DNA of 64,000 nt from Aurantiochytrium sp. KH105 (taxonomy: Eukaryota; Sar; Bigyra; Thraustochytrida; Thraustochytriidae), in NCBI GenBank assembly GCA_003116975.1, contig BGKB01000143.1, positions 215,442-279,441 on the forward strand, read 5' to 3'. Under the pieces are notes generated by a model. It was not told the DNA's origin and ran no database searches. It was given only the letters and a program-made list of their open reading frames with translations. Below are positions 54,490 to 64,000 of this stretch, piece by piece. Within the stretch, counting starts at the first letter, position 1. Each line of letters starts with the position of its first letter. The position numbers were made by a program, and so were the translations under genes.

Positions 54490-57400
54490 GCTTTGCCCTA
54501 GGCTACGGAGGGTAGAACCCACCGGAGCCTTTCCGTGGGGGCAGGGATCAAGCGCCCGCGCCCCGACGAGGCAGCGCGGTTTCGCAGGGCTCAAGCGGCA
54601 GCGGGCTGCAGGGCACTTTCACGCGAGGCGCGCCGATTCCGAGGTTGGCAAGGCGGACGGCCGAGGCAAGGCACAGCGAGGAAAGGCACGGCGAGGAAAG
54701 TCAGGGCAAGGCAAGGCCAGGCGAGAAAGGGAGAAGGCAAAACAATCGGGAAGCGCCGGCCCGAGGGTGGCGGAAGACGCGGCAGCGCGGCAGCTTTCTA
54801 GCTTTAATAATTGTGCTCGCGCCCCGCAGTCCCGCGGAGCGCAGGCACGCAGCGCGGCGAAACAGCGGCCACAGTTCGAGGCACGAACCGACAGCGCCGT
54901 GCTGTGCTGCCCCGATGCCAAACGCGTGCAGCACTTGGCGAAAGACTGTGAGGCGTAGCACCCGCACTCGCTCGCTCGCTCGCTCACTCGCGCCAGCACC
55001 GTGCCGCCGAGGCCGATTGGCGTCCGTTGGCGCCGGCGCGGCGTCCGTTGGGGCCGAATGGACTGGCCGCGCAGCCACCAGCAGCCAACGGCCGCGCTTC
55101 TCAGGCGTGTGCGGTTCGTGCGAGCGAGCGAGCCAGCCAGCGTGCTAGCGTGCGTCTGTGCGCGTCTGGCGCGGGCTCCCCAAGTGATCGGAGATAGCGC
55201 CACACGTACGCCCACAGTTCTCCACAGCGGCAGGCGCCTCGAAAATTCGCCCCTGGGGGGAGCTTGGGGGACCTCCTGCTTGCGCCGCCTTCCCGCAAGC
55301 GCGTTCTCCGCGGCCGTGCTAGAGCCTCCGCGCCGCACGTCTCCATCATGCAGCGCCGCCGGGCAGGCCAGGCCGAGCGAGCTCAGCCCCCCATCGGTCG
55401 AGCCGCCCATCCATCCCTCCACCCGTCCACCGAGCGAGCACTGCCGGCGGCCGCCAGTCCACGTCCACTCCTGCGTCCGGCGGGACAGAAAGGACAGGAC
55501 AGGGGAAGCGCGGTCGGGAGCTGGCGGCGAGCCTGACTGCAAGCCAGCCCGCCCTGCGGATCATTGGGGTCAAATGTCAAGTAATGTAAAACAAATCTTC
55601 GATCCCGGAGCTTGGGGACGTCCGTCTGCAGCCGAGACAGCTGCCATCGCGAACCGAAAGAACGAAGGAAAGAAGGAAAGAAAGAACGCGCGCTACGCGT
55701 TTGCTTGGCTGATCTGTACGCGTCGATCGACACGAGGCGCGTCCAAGGCTGATCGAGGCTGGCGGGCGTGCGTCCGGGCGGCGCCGCGTCGGGCTGGCGG
55801 CCGCGTGACTGACTGACTGACGGCATGCCTGCCTGCCTGCCTGGATGCCTGCCAGACTGCGAGGTCGGTCTCCCTCTGCGTGCTGGCGGCCGGCCAGCCA
55901 GCGGAGCGCCAAGAGCTGGCTGGCGGCAGATGTACCTGTCTGCGTGCGAGGCTGCGTGGTGTCTGAGGAGGGAAGCGGAGCAAGGCAAGGCAAGGCAAGG
56001 CACCATCAATCGGTCGATCGTTCGCGACCGAAAGAAAGAAAGAAAGAAAGGAAGGAAAAAGGAGGAAGGTAAGGAGGAAGCCACCAACCAACTAACCCGC
56101 CAGGTGATTTTGCTGCCGCAAAGCAGCCAGCCACCGATCGTGAGCAAGAAAGCAAGAAAGCAAGCAAGCGAGCAAGAAAGAAAGTAAGAAAGAAAGAAAG
56201 TGACTTTCTCTCTGCCTCCGCACTGCATGCCATCTCGCATCTCCCTCTCGCCTTCCCTCCCGATCCAGGCACCGCCTCAGCCTCCGTCAACCGTCGAAGC
56301 GCCGAGCGAGCTTGCCTTGCCATGCCTTGCCCCGCCGTGCCTTGCCTTACCCAGGCGCGTCCGTCTGCAGCTGCGGCTTTCTTGTTGCTTCCCGCGCCCC
56401 CCCCCACGGCCCCTCTGGGCGGCCCTCACAAAGCCGCTGGGAAGTCCCGCAGATCGGTACAGCCCCCCCCCCCGCAACAGAGAGGGCGACGGTCGGAGGC
56501 CACTGCCCCGCACGAGGGGGGCGGCGGCCCGCCGGCGCAGTGGAGAGAGCGGGGGCAAAGAGCAAGAAGAAGGGCGGGAGGGCGGGAAAGGAAGGAAGGA
56601 AAAGGAAAGGAAGGAAAAGGAGGCCGGCAGACCCGCTTCGCCTCGCCGAGAAGAACAAGCAACACAAGGAGAGGAAAGCGCCCCGCGCACCCGCCCGTCG
56701 AAGCGCACGCGCTGCCGCTGGCACGCTCGCGCGCGGCGCGGACGTCGCACGGAGAGAGCGCAGCCCGCTGGAGCGCGGAGGCGCGTGCCGGTTTCCGCGA
56801 GCCTGCCCGCCTGCCTGCCTGCCGGGGCCCTCGCTCCCTCGCTCGCTCGCTCGCTCGCTTCCCCCCGCTCACAGGCGGCCGGCATCAGGCATCAAGCATC
56901 GCGCCAATCTCGGACAGAAACGCGACGGACGCCGCGCGGCAAAGCCCAAACCCCCGAACGCGCGCGCGCTGCAAGCACGAGTCCGCGCCGAGGCGCCCGC
57001 CCGCCAGCGAGCGACTGCGCGCCGTCGCGGCCCGAGCGAGCGCGGCCTGCGGAGTTCGCGCGAGCCCCGGCTCGGCGAGCCCCGCTTTCCTGCGCGAGCC
57101 TCGAGGGCCCAAGGCCGAGCCCCGCGCTCCCTCCGAGCCCGCGCCGAGGCAGGCAGGAAGGCAGGCTCCGAGCCGCCCCGCGGACGTCCCGGCGCCGCGC
57201 GCCGCGCGCGCCGAGCCGAGCCGCGCCGAGCCGCGCCGAGCCGCGCCGAGCACGAGCCTCGCGGCCGCTCCGCAGAAGTCGTCGCGCGAGGATCCGTTCT
57301 CGAGAGCAGCTCGCAAGGAGAAGAAGAAAGCAGAGGAAAGGAAGAGAAGGAGAGGCCGAAGAGGAAGGAGGGAAGAACTCTGTCACTGCAAAGCGCCGAG

Positions 57401-57586
57401 CACAGCGACTCGACGCGCGACGCCCTGCGCAAGGCGTCACGCCGGAGGCGCAGGCAGCTGCAGAGCGCGGGGAAGAGGACAGGGAAGAGGAGGAAGAAGC
57501 GCCCCGGCAGCAGCAGCGCCAGGTCTCGCAAGAAGCGGGCGAGCAGACCTGCAAAGGCGGAGCGGGAAGCGAGATCGAAGGCAGCC

Positions 57587-58021
57587 ATGCAGGGCAGCAA
57601 CCAGGTGGACGCGGCGAGCGGCGCGAACGTGAGCGCGGCGACGTCGCAGGCGACCTCGGCCAGCGTGGCGCCGCCTCCGCGCAGAAATGTGCGGCTGACC
57701 GTGGACACGCAGGCCGCGACGGAAGAGTCGAGCGCGCAGAGCTCGACGCCCACGCCGAGGGTGCGACTCCGGTGGTCCCCGCGCCCCGTCCTCTCGCCCT
57801 CGCCGCGAGGCGCCGTGCCTGAAGCCGCGCTCATGACCGCCTCGGCCGCGAGGACGTCGACCGCGCGCAGCAGCAACCCGCAGGACGGCAATGCCACCCT
57901 CGCAAATCGCATGCGCGCCGGCGCTGGTTTCCACCGAGAGCGCCTCACAACCATGGCGGAACTCCCCTTTGTGCGAGTCAATGGAGAGACCGCTGTCACT
58001 GTATCCTCTACGACTGCCTGA
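57587..58021 (+). CDS. Small hypothetical protein, 144 aa
   Basis: The ATG at 57587 (gcagccATGc, good context) opens a 144-residue frame: Ala/Ser/Thr-rich at first (MQGSNQVDAASGANVSAATS), a basic PPPRRNVRLTVD segment, then SPRPVLSPSPRG, ending ELPFVRVNGETAVTVSSTTA. The frame is open for 425 further codons upstream, but that part is low-complexity Arg-rich GC sequence, more likely 5' UTR. The sequence becomes AT-rich right after the TGA, as at other gene ends here. No known domain; probably largely disordered. Function unknown. Confidence 0.4.
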   Translation: MQGSNQVDAASGANVSAATSQATSASVAPPPRRNVRLTVDTQAATEESSAQSSTPTPRVRLRWSPRPVLSPSPRGAVPEAALMTASAARTSTARSSNPQDGNATLANRMRAGAGFHRERLTTMAELPFVRVNGETAVTVSSTTA

Positions 58022-58716
58022 AACCATGCAACCAACCTTCTTAACTTTCTCGTTTGCTCGCTCAAATGGCGACAGAATTCTTTTTGCGAGACAAGACATG
58101 CACTTCATTCGCGCACCGGGACTCGTGCGCGCTGCATGTTTGTCTGTCCGTTTGTCTGTCTGTCATCCAAAAAGAAAAAAGCAGACGCGAGAGAACAAAT
58201 GTTCACGTACTGCCTTCCTTTTGTCATTATCGTTCCCAGCCCCTACTACCTACCATTGTTTATGAGTATATCAAGATTTATTCTCTTTGCTGACAATTCT
58301 CTTCGTAAAAGCCAAATTGCCCTCCTTTTGTCGTCATCATTGTTCAAGATTTATTCCTTTTGGCCATCAGCCACCACGTGGACAACCATTAATGGTAAGG
58401 CGTGCAGAAATTAATTTAAAGAGAAGACGTCGGATTCTTGATCTCGGTGAAACTTGTTCAAAGGGGGATTCTCCGGTGTTCAAGGATTTTTCCAATGAAC
58501 AAGAGCAAGAGAATCATCATTCCTCGGGTTTGAGTGAGCCTGAGAAGCTGCTAGGGGCTGAGCGGCGATCGAGCTTCAAAGCTGCAACCGCGACCACCGG
58601 CGGACGCGGCACAACCCACGCTCGAGATAGCACGAGGGCTTGCGTCTACGTTCGGCCACGAAGCGACGGCGAACAAAGGTTTGGTTAACGAGCAGTCGCC
58701 ATCGGGAAAAGGTGCC
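58022..58716. other. AT-rich flank between small ORF and transposase
   Basis: About 700 bases, clearly more AT-rich than upstream. It holds the probable 3' end of the small gene and one short ATG frame (58392-58688). No terminal inverted repeat could be matched by eye to the sequence after 60927. Confidence 0.4.
58392..58688 (+). CDS. Short ORF directly upstream of the transposase, 98 aa
   Basis: A 98-residue ATG frame (MVRRAEINLKRRRRIL) with a basic N-terminus and a protein-like Ser/Glu-rich middle. It ends 28 bases before the transposase ATG, in a different reading frame. It could be a separate small ORF of the element, a 5' portion of the transposase separated by an intron or frameshift, or chance. 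Confidence 0.25.
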   Translation: MVRRAEINLKRRRRILDLGETCSKGDSPVFKDFSNEQEQENHHSSGLSEPEKLLGAERRSSFKAATATTGGRGTTHARDSTRACVYVRPRSDGEQRFG

Positions 58717-60927
58717 ATGGGGGATGAGCTCCAAAGCGTCCCTGGCCACTTGAGTGTCCAAAATCAAGACAGCTCAGGTCGCCAGAGTGGTCTTGTTTCT
58801 ACACATTCTGGCTTCGTAGGTCGAGTGTCCGCGGGTGATGATGCCACTGTGGCTGGCGACCTCGTCACCGTTGCCTCGGAAGCCGCCACCTCGACGGTTG
58901 CGAGTGGTGAAAACATGCGACATTCTGTGGTCGGCAACGATGGCCTTGACCTCAGGCGGGCCACGGATGGCGCCCTCATTGACGACGGTGTGGAAGCTCA
59001 AAGCGTGCATAGCCTTCCAAGCTCAATTCCGTCTCAAAGGCATCAAAACCGTCATATGATTCCTCTGACGGACCTTGCAGCCTTGGCAGATCGGCGTCGG
59101 CGGCTCGAGAAGCTCGCAGCGGCACACCCTCCTCATGTTCCGAAAAAGCATTGGGTCACTGGCCATCATGCCCCGCGCCCTGGCGAACTGTGCAGCGACA
59201 GTATCCGCCAGGGCCGCCAGCTCCCAGTAGCGTACGAGATGGAAATTTCGGGCGATCAGACATCTGGCACCAATCACATGATTTCTGATCCCGATGAGAT
59301 GTCGACTGGCTCAGACCAAGCCTCAATGCTAAGTGAAAACAATGAAGCAAACCCCGACAGTGAAAAAGAAGAGCTTGAAGACGCTTCTTCGGCCGAGGTC
59401 CCTGCCGCAGCAACTTGGAAGTCGGCAGAGTCTTCTGGAAACGCCACAGTGCAGAGTAAGGATTCCGCTTCGTTGACCCATGTGGTCCGACATCGCTCAC
59501 ATTTTACCCTCGAGCAAAAGAGGGCTGTCATCAACGCCTATCTTCGGGGAGGAAGAAAGGACGCAATTGCCACAGGTGCTGTCCAAACTCCAGTCATGCA
59601 GCCAAGGACCGTTGACTCTCTGGTGGCCAGATACAAAAAACTCGAGTGGGATGGCCAGGATCCGTTCACCGTTTGTTACGACAGACGCGTTTACAACAAG
59701 GGCAAGAGCTCTGAATGGGATGACAAGTACCATACTGAGCTCATACTCTGCCTTCTTCATCACAATTCAACCTATACGTTTGAGGAAATGCGATCCGGCT
59801 TGAACACAGAGCTTGCGCGCAGGAAGCTGAACGAGTTTATCACTGATCATGGGAATGATGTCTTACAAATGACGAAAGAGGAACAAGAGATGTTTTACCC
59901 ACTTAGCGAGGAGCGAATGCAGGCTCTTTTAGACCTTGCTCCTATCGTCAAAGAATGGTACAAGCGAGCGAAGGTCTCGCAAACCGCTATCTCACGTTAT
60001 CTCAAAAAGAGACCCATCTGCTTCACACGGAAGATCGCAAAAACTGAAAAATCCTCAGTTAATACGAAGGCTGGCATGAAAGCACGTCTCATTTTCGCAA
60101 AGGAACTGATGAGTCTCATAAAGCACCCAGAGGGGAATGAGCTCATATTTATTGACGAAATGCCGTTCTACCTTGCAATGCACAGGCGACACGGGTGGGC
60201 CAAGTCGGGAGATCGTGCAGTGGTTAAGGTTCCTCCAATCAGCAACTTTGCGTATCGAGCGCAGGTCGCAATGGCCGTGCATCCAAGGGAAGGACTGATT
60301 TACGGGGACTGCTGCTTGCCAAAGAAGATGAACGTATTCAGGGCGAAGGATGGACAACTTTCTCAGGAGGCAGCGTACACGCGAGACGAATTTCGCAACT
60401 TTATGAGTGGGCTTTTCCGCCGCTTAATGGAGAAAAATTGCAACTGGGAAAGCGGATCGTACAAGGATTTAATCAAAGGAAAGCGTGTGTTCTTGGTCAT
60501 GGATAACGCCCCTGAGCATACAGCCGGTGTTTCTACGCCTGAGGCTGACGACATCTTACTGAGGAGCATCGAGAACTTCGCGCCACTTAACGACTTCATC
60601 ACCGAGAATGGAGGCTCGATATCTTTTCTTCGAACTTCGCCAAATTCACCGCATCTGAACTTGTGCGAATACTACACTCGTGTCCTTCGGACATTTGCTC
60701 AGCATGAGCGCAATGACACTTTAATCACTAGATTGCTCCTCGCTGAAAAGGTCCCTCACGGCGAAAAAACTACAAGGCGGCTCGGCGCTCTCGAAATCAT
60801 CATTGAGAAGGGGTTCGAAAGGATCTACAACCGCAAACCATTGTTTGGAGAAATGAGTGTCCTCATAGCATCGCTACAGAAGACCATTGATCAGGACGGA
60901 TTTCTAAATTATTGGTCTCATAACTAA
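58717..60927 (+). CDS. DDE_3 / Tc1-mariner-superfamily transposase
   Basis: 736 residues from the ATG at 58717 (gtgccATGGG); the frame continues upstream only to a TTG. Residues ~1-260 are disordered. A helix-turn-helix-like DNA-binding part begins near 265 (HFTLEQKRAVINAYLRGG) and another helical segment precedes the catalytic core. Core motifs: IFIDEMPFY (D480), a GWAKSGDRA strand, MDNAPEHT (D596) and SPNSPHLNLCEYY (E651), the DDE triad of the IS630/Tc1/mariner group. All three acidic residues are present and the frame is intact, so activity is possible. The spacing between the second D and E is 54 residues, longer than the 34-39 usual for the superfamily, due to an insertion after NAPEHT. 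Base composition is more AT-rich than neighbouring genes, consistent with a mobile origin. No TIRs were recognised. Confidence 0.87.
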   Translation: MGDELQSVPGHLSVQNQDSSGRQSGLVSTHSGFVGRVSAGDDATVAGDLVTVASEAATSTVASGENMRHSVVGNDGLDLRRATDGALIDDGVEAQSVHSLPSSIPSQRHQNRHMIPLTDLAALADRRRRLEKLAAAHPPHVPKKHWVTGHHAPRPGELCSDSIRQGRQLPVAYEMEISGDQTSGTNHMISDPDEMSTGSDQASMLSENNEANPDSEKEELEDASSAEVPAAATWKSAESSGNATVQSKDSASLTHVVRHRSHFTLEQKRAVINAYLRGGRKDAIATGAVQTPVMQPRTVDSLVARYKKLEWDGQDPFTVCYDRRVYNKGKSSEWDDKYHTELILCLLHHNSTYTFEEMRSGLNTELARRKLNEFITDHGNDVLQMTKEEQEMFYPLSEERMQALLDLAPIVKEWYKRAKVSQTAISRYLKKRPICFTRKIAKTEKSSVNTKAGMKARLIFAKELMSLIKHPEGNELIFIDEMPFYLAMHRRHGWAKSGDRAVVKVPPISNFAYRAQVAMAVHPREGLIYGDCCLPKKMNVFRAKDGQLSQEAAYTRDEFRNFMSGLFRRLMEKNCNWESGSYKDLIKGKRVFLVMDNAPEHTAGVSTPEADDILLRSIENFAPLNDFITENGGSISFLRTSPNSPHLNLCEYYTRVLRTFAQHERNDTLITRLLLAEKVPHGEKTTRRLGALEIIIEKGFERIYNRKPLFGEMSVLIASLQKTIDQDGFLNYWSHN

Positions 60928-62144
60928 TTGTATTTCAGCGATTGAACCCCCGCTTTTGATAGAAGCCCAAGCCTTGATAAACCTGGTCTATCGTCTTCGC
61001 CACCTTCAAGCTTTAATTTTTTTACCCATCTATAAAAAAAAAAACTTTAAACAAAAAAAGACACATGTTGTATAACTCTTGTGAGCAAAACGCCTCACTC
61101 CTTTTATGCGGACGCATTGAGATAAAGTTGATGTCGCTCCTGACGGAAATTATTATTGTATTGTCAGCGCACAAGGGAAAAAAAAAGGCAATACTGATGA
61201 GGAGGTAATCGGCACTTGACGCTTGCAAAGACGCGGACCTCGCCGCAGCCACAGTTCATTCCTGATGCGGCTTTACCGGTGTTTCAAGCAACGACAGAGA
61301 ACTTCGGAGTGAATCATAGAGTCACTCCAACGTCAGCAGCAGCATCGAAGCCAATCGAAGGTGGGGAACGTCAAGGAGCATCTCGCTCGGCCGGGAACCG
61401 ATCAAGCTGAGCGTGGGCACAAGGTTCGCCCACGATGAATCTCGCCCCTCGCTCCGCGTCGTCCGTCCGTGCGCCCCTGCATTTCCGCCCCTGTTCCTGG
61501 GCCTGCACCTTCTGCTGCCTCTACTACGCGCATCCCGTTCGCTCGCGTCCTCCCTTTGCGACGACAGCGTCGGTCGCGCCTTGAGGCAGGTCCCGCGAGG
61601 GCCGCCTCTTCTTGAAGACTGCGACGGCCGGACGCCCCTCGCCGCTGCCGCGTCTCGCAGCGCGTGCCGCAGAGGAGCGAAGAGTTGCGAAGAGAGGCGG
61701 GTCGCAGGCGCACGGGAGACGCGCGCAGGCGGCTGCGACCGGCAGGACCCGCCGCGGCGCACGCGATGGAGAAGCGCGGGGAAGGCGGCTCTCGCGTTGA
61801 AGTAGTAGCAGGGCATCGCAGGCTGCGCGAGTGTGCTGCGCGAGTGTGCTTGCGCGAGTGCAGTGGTAGGTGCGAGGAAGGGAAGCCAGAAGGAAGATGC
61901 GCAGCAATCAGCAGCAGAGCGCAAACGAAGCGAGCCAGACGACGGAAGCATTCACGAGCGTCCAGGAGCACGTACGCAGAGGCAGCAGCAGCAGCAAGCG
62001 GAGCGGGGACGTAGCGCGCGCGGGGGAGGGGGAAAGGAGGAGCGACGCGGCGGCACGAGCGATCGCAGCGCAGTGCAAAAAGGGCGAGCGATTACTGAAA
62101 GAGGGAGAGAAAGGACAAGCGTGTGCACGGGTACCCAAGACGAG
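60928..62144. other. Spacer between transposase and LRR gene
   Basis: 1.2 kb. The first 400 bases are AT-rich with A and T runs (61016-61060, 61180-61190), probably still part of the mobile segment or its flank. Composition switches abruptly to GC-rich near 61330. From about 61860 to 62140 the + strand is purine-rich, the likely 5' UTR of the LRR gene. A 209-codon minus frame (61322-61951) is Arg/Ser/Ala-rich and not accepted. Confidence 0.4.
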
Positions 62145-64000
62145 ATGAATACCGTCAAGAAGCTCACTGCCCGCATGAAGCGGGCGCCTCGGGCCCAGCA
62201 CGATGATCATGCGCCTTCTCTCGCGCATGATGCGGCCGATCAAGATGACGCTTTGCTCGGTTACCTTTCGGACAATGACGAAGACGTAAACGAGGTCGCC
62301 CATGAGCATCTTGGCAATCATGGGGACGAAGAAGAGGACGAGCCGTACGACGGAAACATGGCTCATGACGCGTACAGAGAGAGAGATAAAGGAGAGAGCG
62401 ATGACGATGAGGAAGATGAGGACGAAAATCATTACGATGATCATGGCGGCGGCGGTGTCGATAGCGGTGAAGACGGGCATGAAGAAGAAGAGGACGATGA
62501 CGACGAAGATCGCGCCGGTGGCGGGAGCGAAGATGAGTCGCCCGAGGAAGAAGGCCTCAAGGAAGAAGGCCTCGAAGAAGGTCTCAGCGGGCAACGTGCG
62601 GTCGATAAGGCGATCGATCTGATGCGGAACGGCGTCAAAACGATTGAGTACGTTGAAGTGCTTACTTCTTAGGGAATTGAAAAGTTTCGTGCGATCCGGC
62701 CAATTGACGATTTTCTTCAAAATCATCTACAGTCTCGCCGAACGTTCTATCGGCGACGAAGGGACCATGGCTCTGGGAGAAGAGCTTAGTACGAACACGT
62801 CGCTCGTTTCGTTGAAGTAAGTTAGCGTTTGAGCGACATTTGGTTTGATGGAAGCGCGCGCATGTTTGCGCAAGGATAGAACCGGAGTGGTCGAATTGAG
62901 TGCAATATTGCACAATGCCAGGAGGACACTGACTTTATGTGCTTGTCGCCTCCACTCAGTCTCGAAAAGAATGGGATTCGTGAAGAGGGTGGCGCTGCTC
63001 TGGCCGAAGCCCTGCACCTGAACTGCTCCCTTACCACGCTTTCGTAAGTCAAACCTTGTCGCGGGGTTGATTAGGGTACAGTGCCAACAAGAGAGACTCT
63101 GGTACCGGCAGTTGTATATCAGCGTCGTAACGACGCCGTTATATAAAGCAAGAGACTGACAACCACAAACTTTCAATAAATGCAGTCTCAAGTGCAACAG
63201 CATTGGTGTCGATGGCACGGTTGCTTTTGCTCACGCATTGAGCGTGAACATCACGCTCTGCTCGCTTGAGTAAGTTGAGCATTAATCTGTCGTAGTGACA
63301 AAAGAAAGGACTCGTGCAATCATCGCCGGGATCCTCTAGTCGAGCACTCAGCTCTGGTGCCAAATTTTCGGTGTTGAGGTCACATCAAGCAAAGAGAGGA
63401 ACTCCTGGAAATGAGTTGATCGAAGACTCACATGGCTCGCTCATTGTCACGACGTCAACAGTCTTGGAAGCAAGTGGAACGAGGAGAGAAATAACATTGA
63501 AGACGATGGGGTCTTGGCGCTCGTCGATGCTCTGAGTGACAACACAGTACTCACGTCCTTGGAGTAAGTTGGCAGCTTGAGATAGGTGCAGAGGACCTGT
63601 GACGACACTCCTGCGCCAGATCAAAAAACTACATTGCTGACATCTCAATTGTTCTCACTGACAACACACAGTCTCAGCTTCAACGGCATCAGCGACGTTG
63701 GCGCCAAGTCAATTGCAGGCTTGCTCATCACGAACGCGTCGCTGCAAGTTCTCAGGTAAGTTCTGATTGTATTTTGATAATGGGCAAGAAGGCGGCATGC
63801 GTGGGTTTCTGCGTGAAGGAAGGCAGGTGGGCTTTCGTGGCGGAGAGCAGAAAGGCGGGACTGCGCCAAGACGACGGCGATGGCGACATGAGGGTGGACA
63901 CTGACAGCCACTTCACGCTCATCAATGAATGCAATCAATGCAATGAATGCCATGCCACACCACAATCATCATGCACAGTCTTGAGTCGAACGAGATCCGC
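62145..64000 (+). CDS. Ribonuclease-inhibitor-type LRR protein, one exon per repeat (3' truncated)
   Basis: The spliced gene continues beyond the window. Exon 1 (62145-62647) begins MNTVKKLTARMKRAPRAQ and is mostly an acidic Asp/Glu-rich disordered region. Six LRR exons follow: 62733-62816, 62960-63043, 63186-63269, 63462-63563, 63672-63755 and 63979-64000+. Introns are 85, 143, 142, 192, 108 and 223 bases. Every donor is GTAAGT-like (GTACGT in intron 1), every acceptor is AG followed by TCT, and every intron is phase 2 at the same position of the repeat. Four of the five complete LRR exons are exactly 84 bases, i.e. one 28-residue repeat such as LSFNGISDVGAKSIAGLLIT. Joined frames read through without stops. 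Such RI-type LRRs form horseshoe protein-binding surfaces (NLRC3-like, RNase inhibitor). Partner and any downstream domain are unknown. Confidence 0.85.
62733..64000 (+). repeat. Exon-intron array: tandem 84-bp LRR exons
   Basis: The repeated unit is one 84-base exon (102 bases in exon 5) plus one short intron. All exons start TCT(C/T) and end in two bases of a split codon (AA, TC, GA, GA, AG). Intron interiors are not alignable by eye, so exon duplication is old relative to intron drift, or the introns were inserted in parallel. Confidence 0.8.

Larger units (their letters stand above)
48985..57586. other. Long spacer with GC-rich flanks and hairpins
   Basis: 8.6 kb. The first ~2 kb (49000-50900) is of average composition and shows no protein-like frame: frames of up to ~220 codons there start with non-ATG codons and carry no domain. 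From 51000 it is GC-rich with C/T and GA tracts, an 18-bp perfect inverted repeat (51336-51408), a 9-bp hairpin (51207-51227), a GATC run (52430-52456), GC-rich hairpins (54471-54540) and CGAG/CCTG repeats. A long GA-rich stretch (56540-57586) leads into the next small ORF. A short ATG frame at 55574 (MSSNVKQIFDPGAWG) might be an exon but has no clear partner. Confidence 0.4.

Noticed and set aside
55574..55816. 80-codon frame beginning MSSNVKQIFDPGAWG
   Set aside because: The first 30 residues look protein-like, but the rest is Arg-rich repeat translation and no convincing splice partner was found.
56312..57586. Upstream part of the long frame leading into the small ORF at 57587
   Set aside because: Arg-rich low complexity typical of GA-rich leaders; only the part after 57587 has balanced composition.
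58280..61210. Possible terminal inverted repeats of the transposase element
   Set aside because: Short shared strings (such as gctgacaat) were found but no inverted match long enough to call a TIR.

Overview
The window looks like nuclear DNA of a GC-rich eukaryote with few introns. Recognisable proteins include a Pol III second subunit, a Snu23/ZMAT2 splicing factor, a heterotrimeric G-protein beta subunit and a Tubby-domain protein, all in long, mostly unspliced frames with Kozak-like ATG contexts. TAA, TAG and TGA are all used as stops. Eukaryotic BCCT transporters, compact single-exon genes, microsatellite-laden GC-rich flanks and an LRR gene of the ribonuclease-inhibitor type together suggest a marine stramenopile protist, most likely a thraustochytrid. 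That placement is inference.

Layout. 1-26 kb: three tandem, co-oriented BCCT osmolyte-transporter paralogues (2063, 13907, 23365), separated by about 7-10 kb of gene-poor, repeat-rich DNA. 26.5-43 kb: a gene-dense island with an orphan zinc-binding HAD-fold protein (+), Snu23 (-), RPC2 (+), G-beta (-), an SH3-GYF-GYF-Tubby protein (+) and an ADD/PHD-finger coiled-coil protein (-). These alternate in strand, so they share divergent or convergent spacers. 43-58 kb: mostly non-coding GC-rich DNA with microsatellites, and two small candidate genes (48691, 57587). 58-61 kb: a more AT-rich segment with a DDE_3/Tc1-mariner-type transposase. 62-64 kb: the 5' part of an LRR gene in which every leucine-rich repeat is its own exon, with all introns in phase 2; it runs off the window.

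How it fits together. The BCCT triplet keeps the aromatic betaine-binding residues of bacterial BetP and probably serves uptake of quaternary-ammonium osmolytes. It differs among copies in the TM3 glycine motif and the C-terminal tail, and each copy carries an extra C-terminal module resembling PLAC8. The 26-43 kb genes are mainly housekeeping or signalling genes with no evident common pathway. A recurring flank pattern is visible: pyrimidine-rich then purine-rich sequence on the coding strand just upstream of most starts, and more AT-rich sequence after stops. It helps to orient genes and supports the two small orphan frames. No tRNA, rRNA or CRISPR array was recognised. Two ambiguous spots exist: 25 Ns inside a TTTC microsatellite, and one N near the G-beta 5' end.
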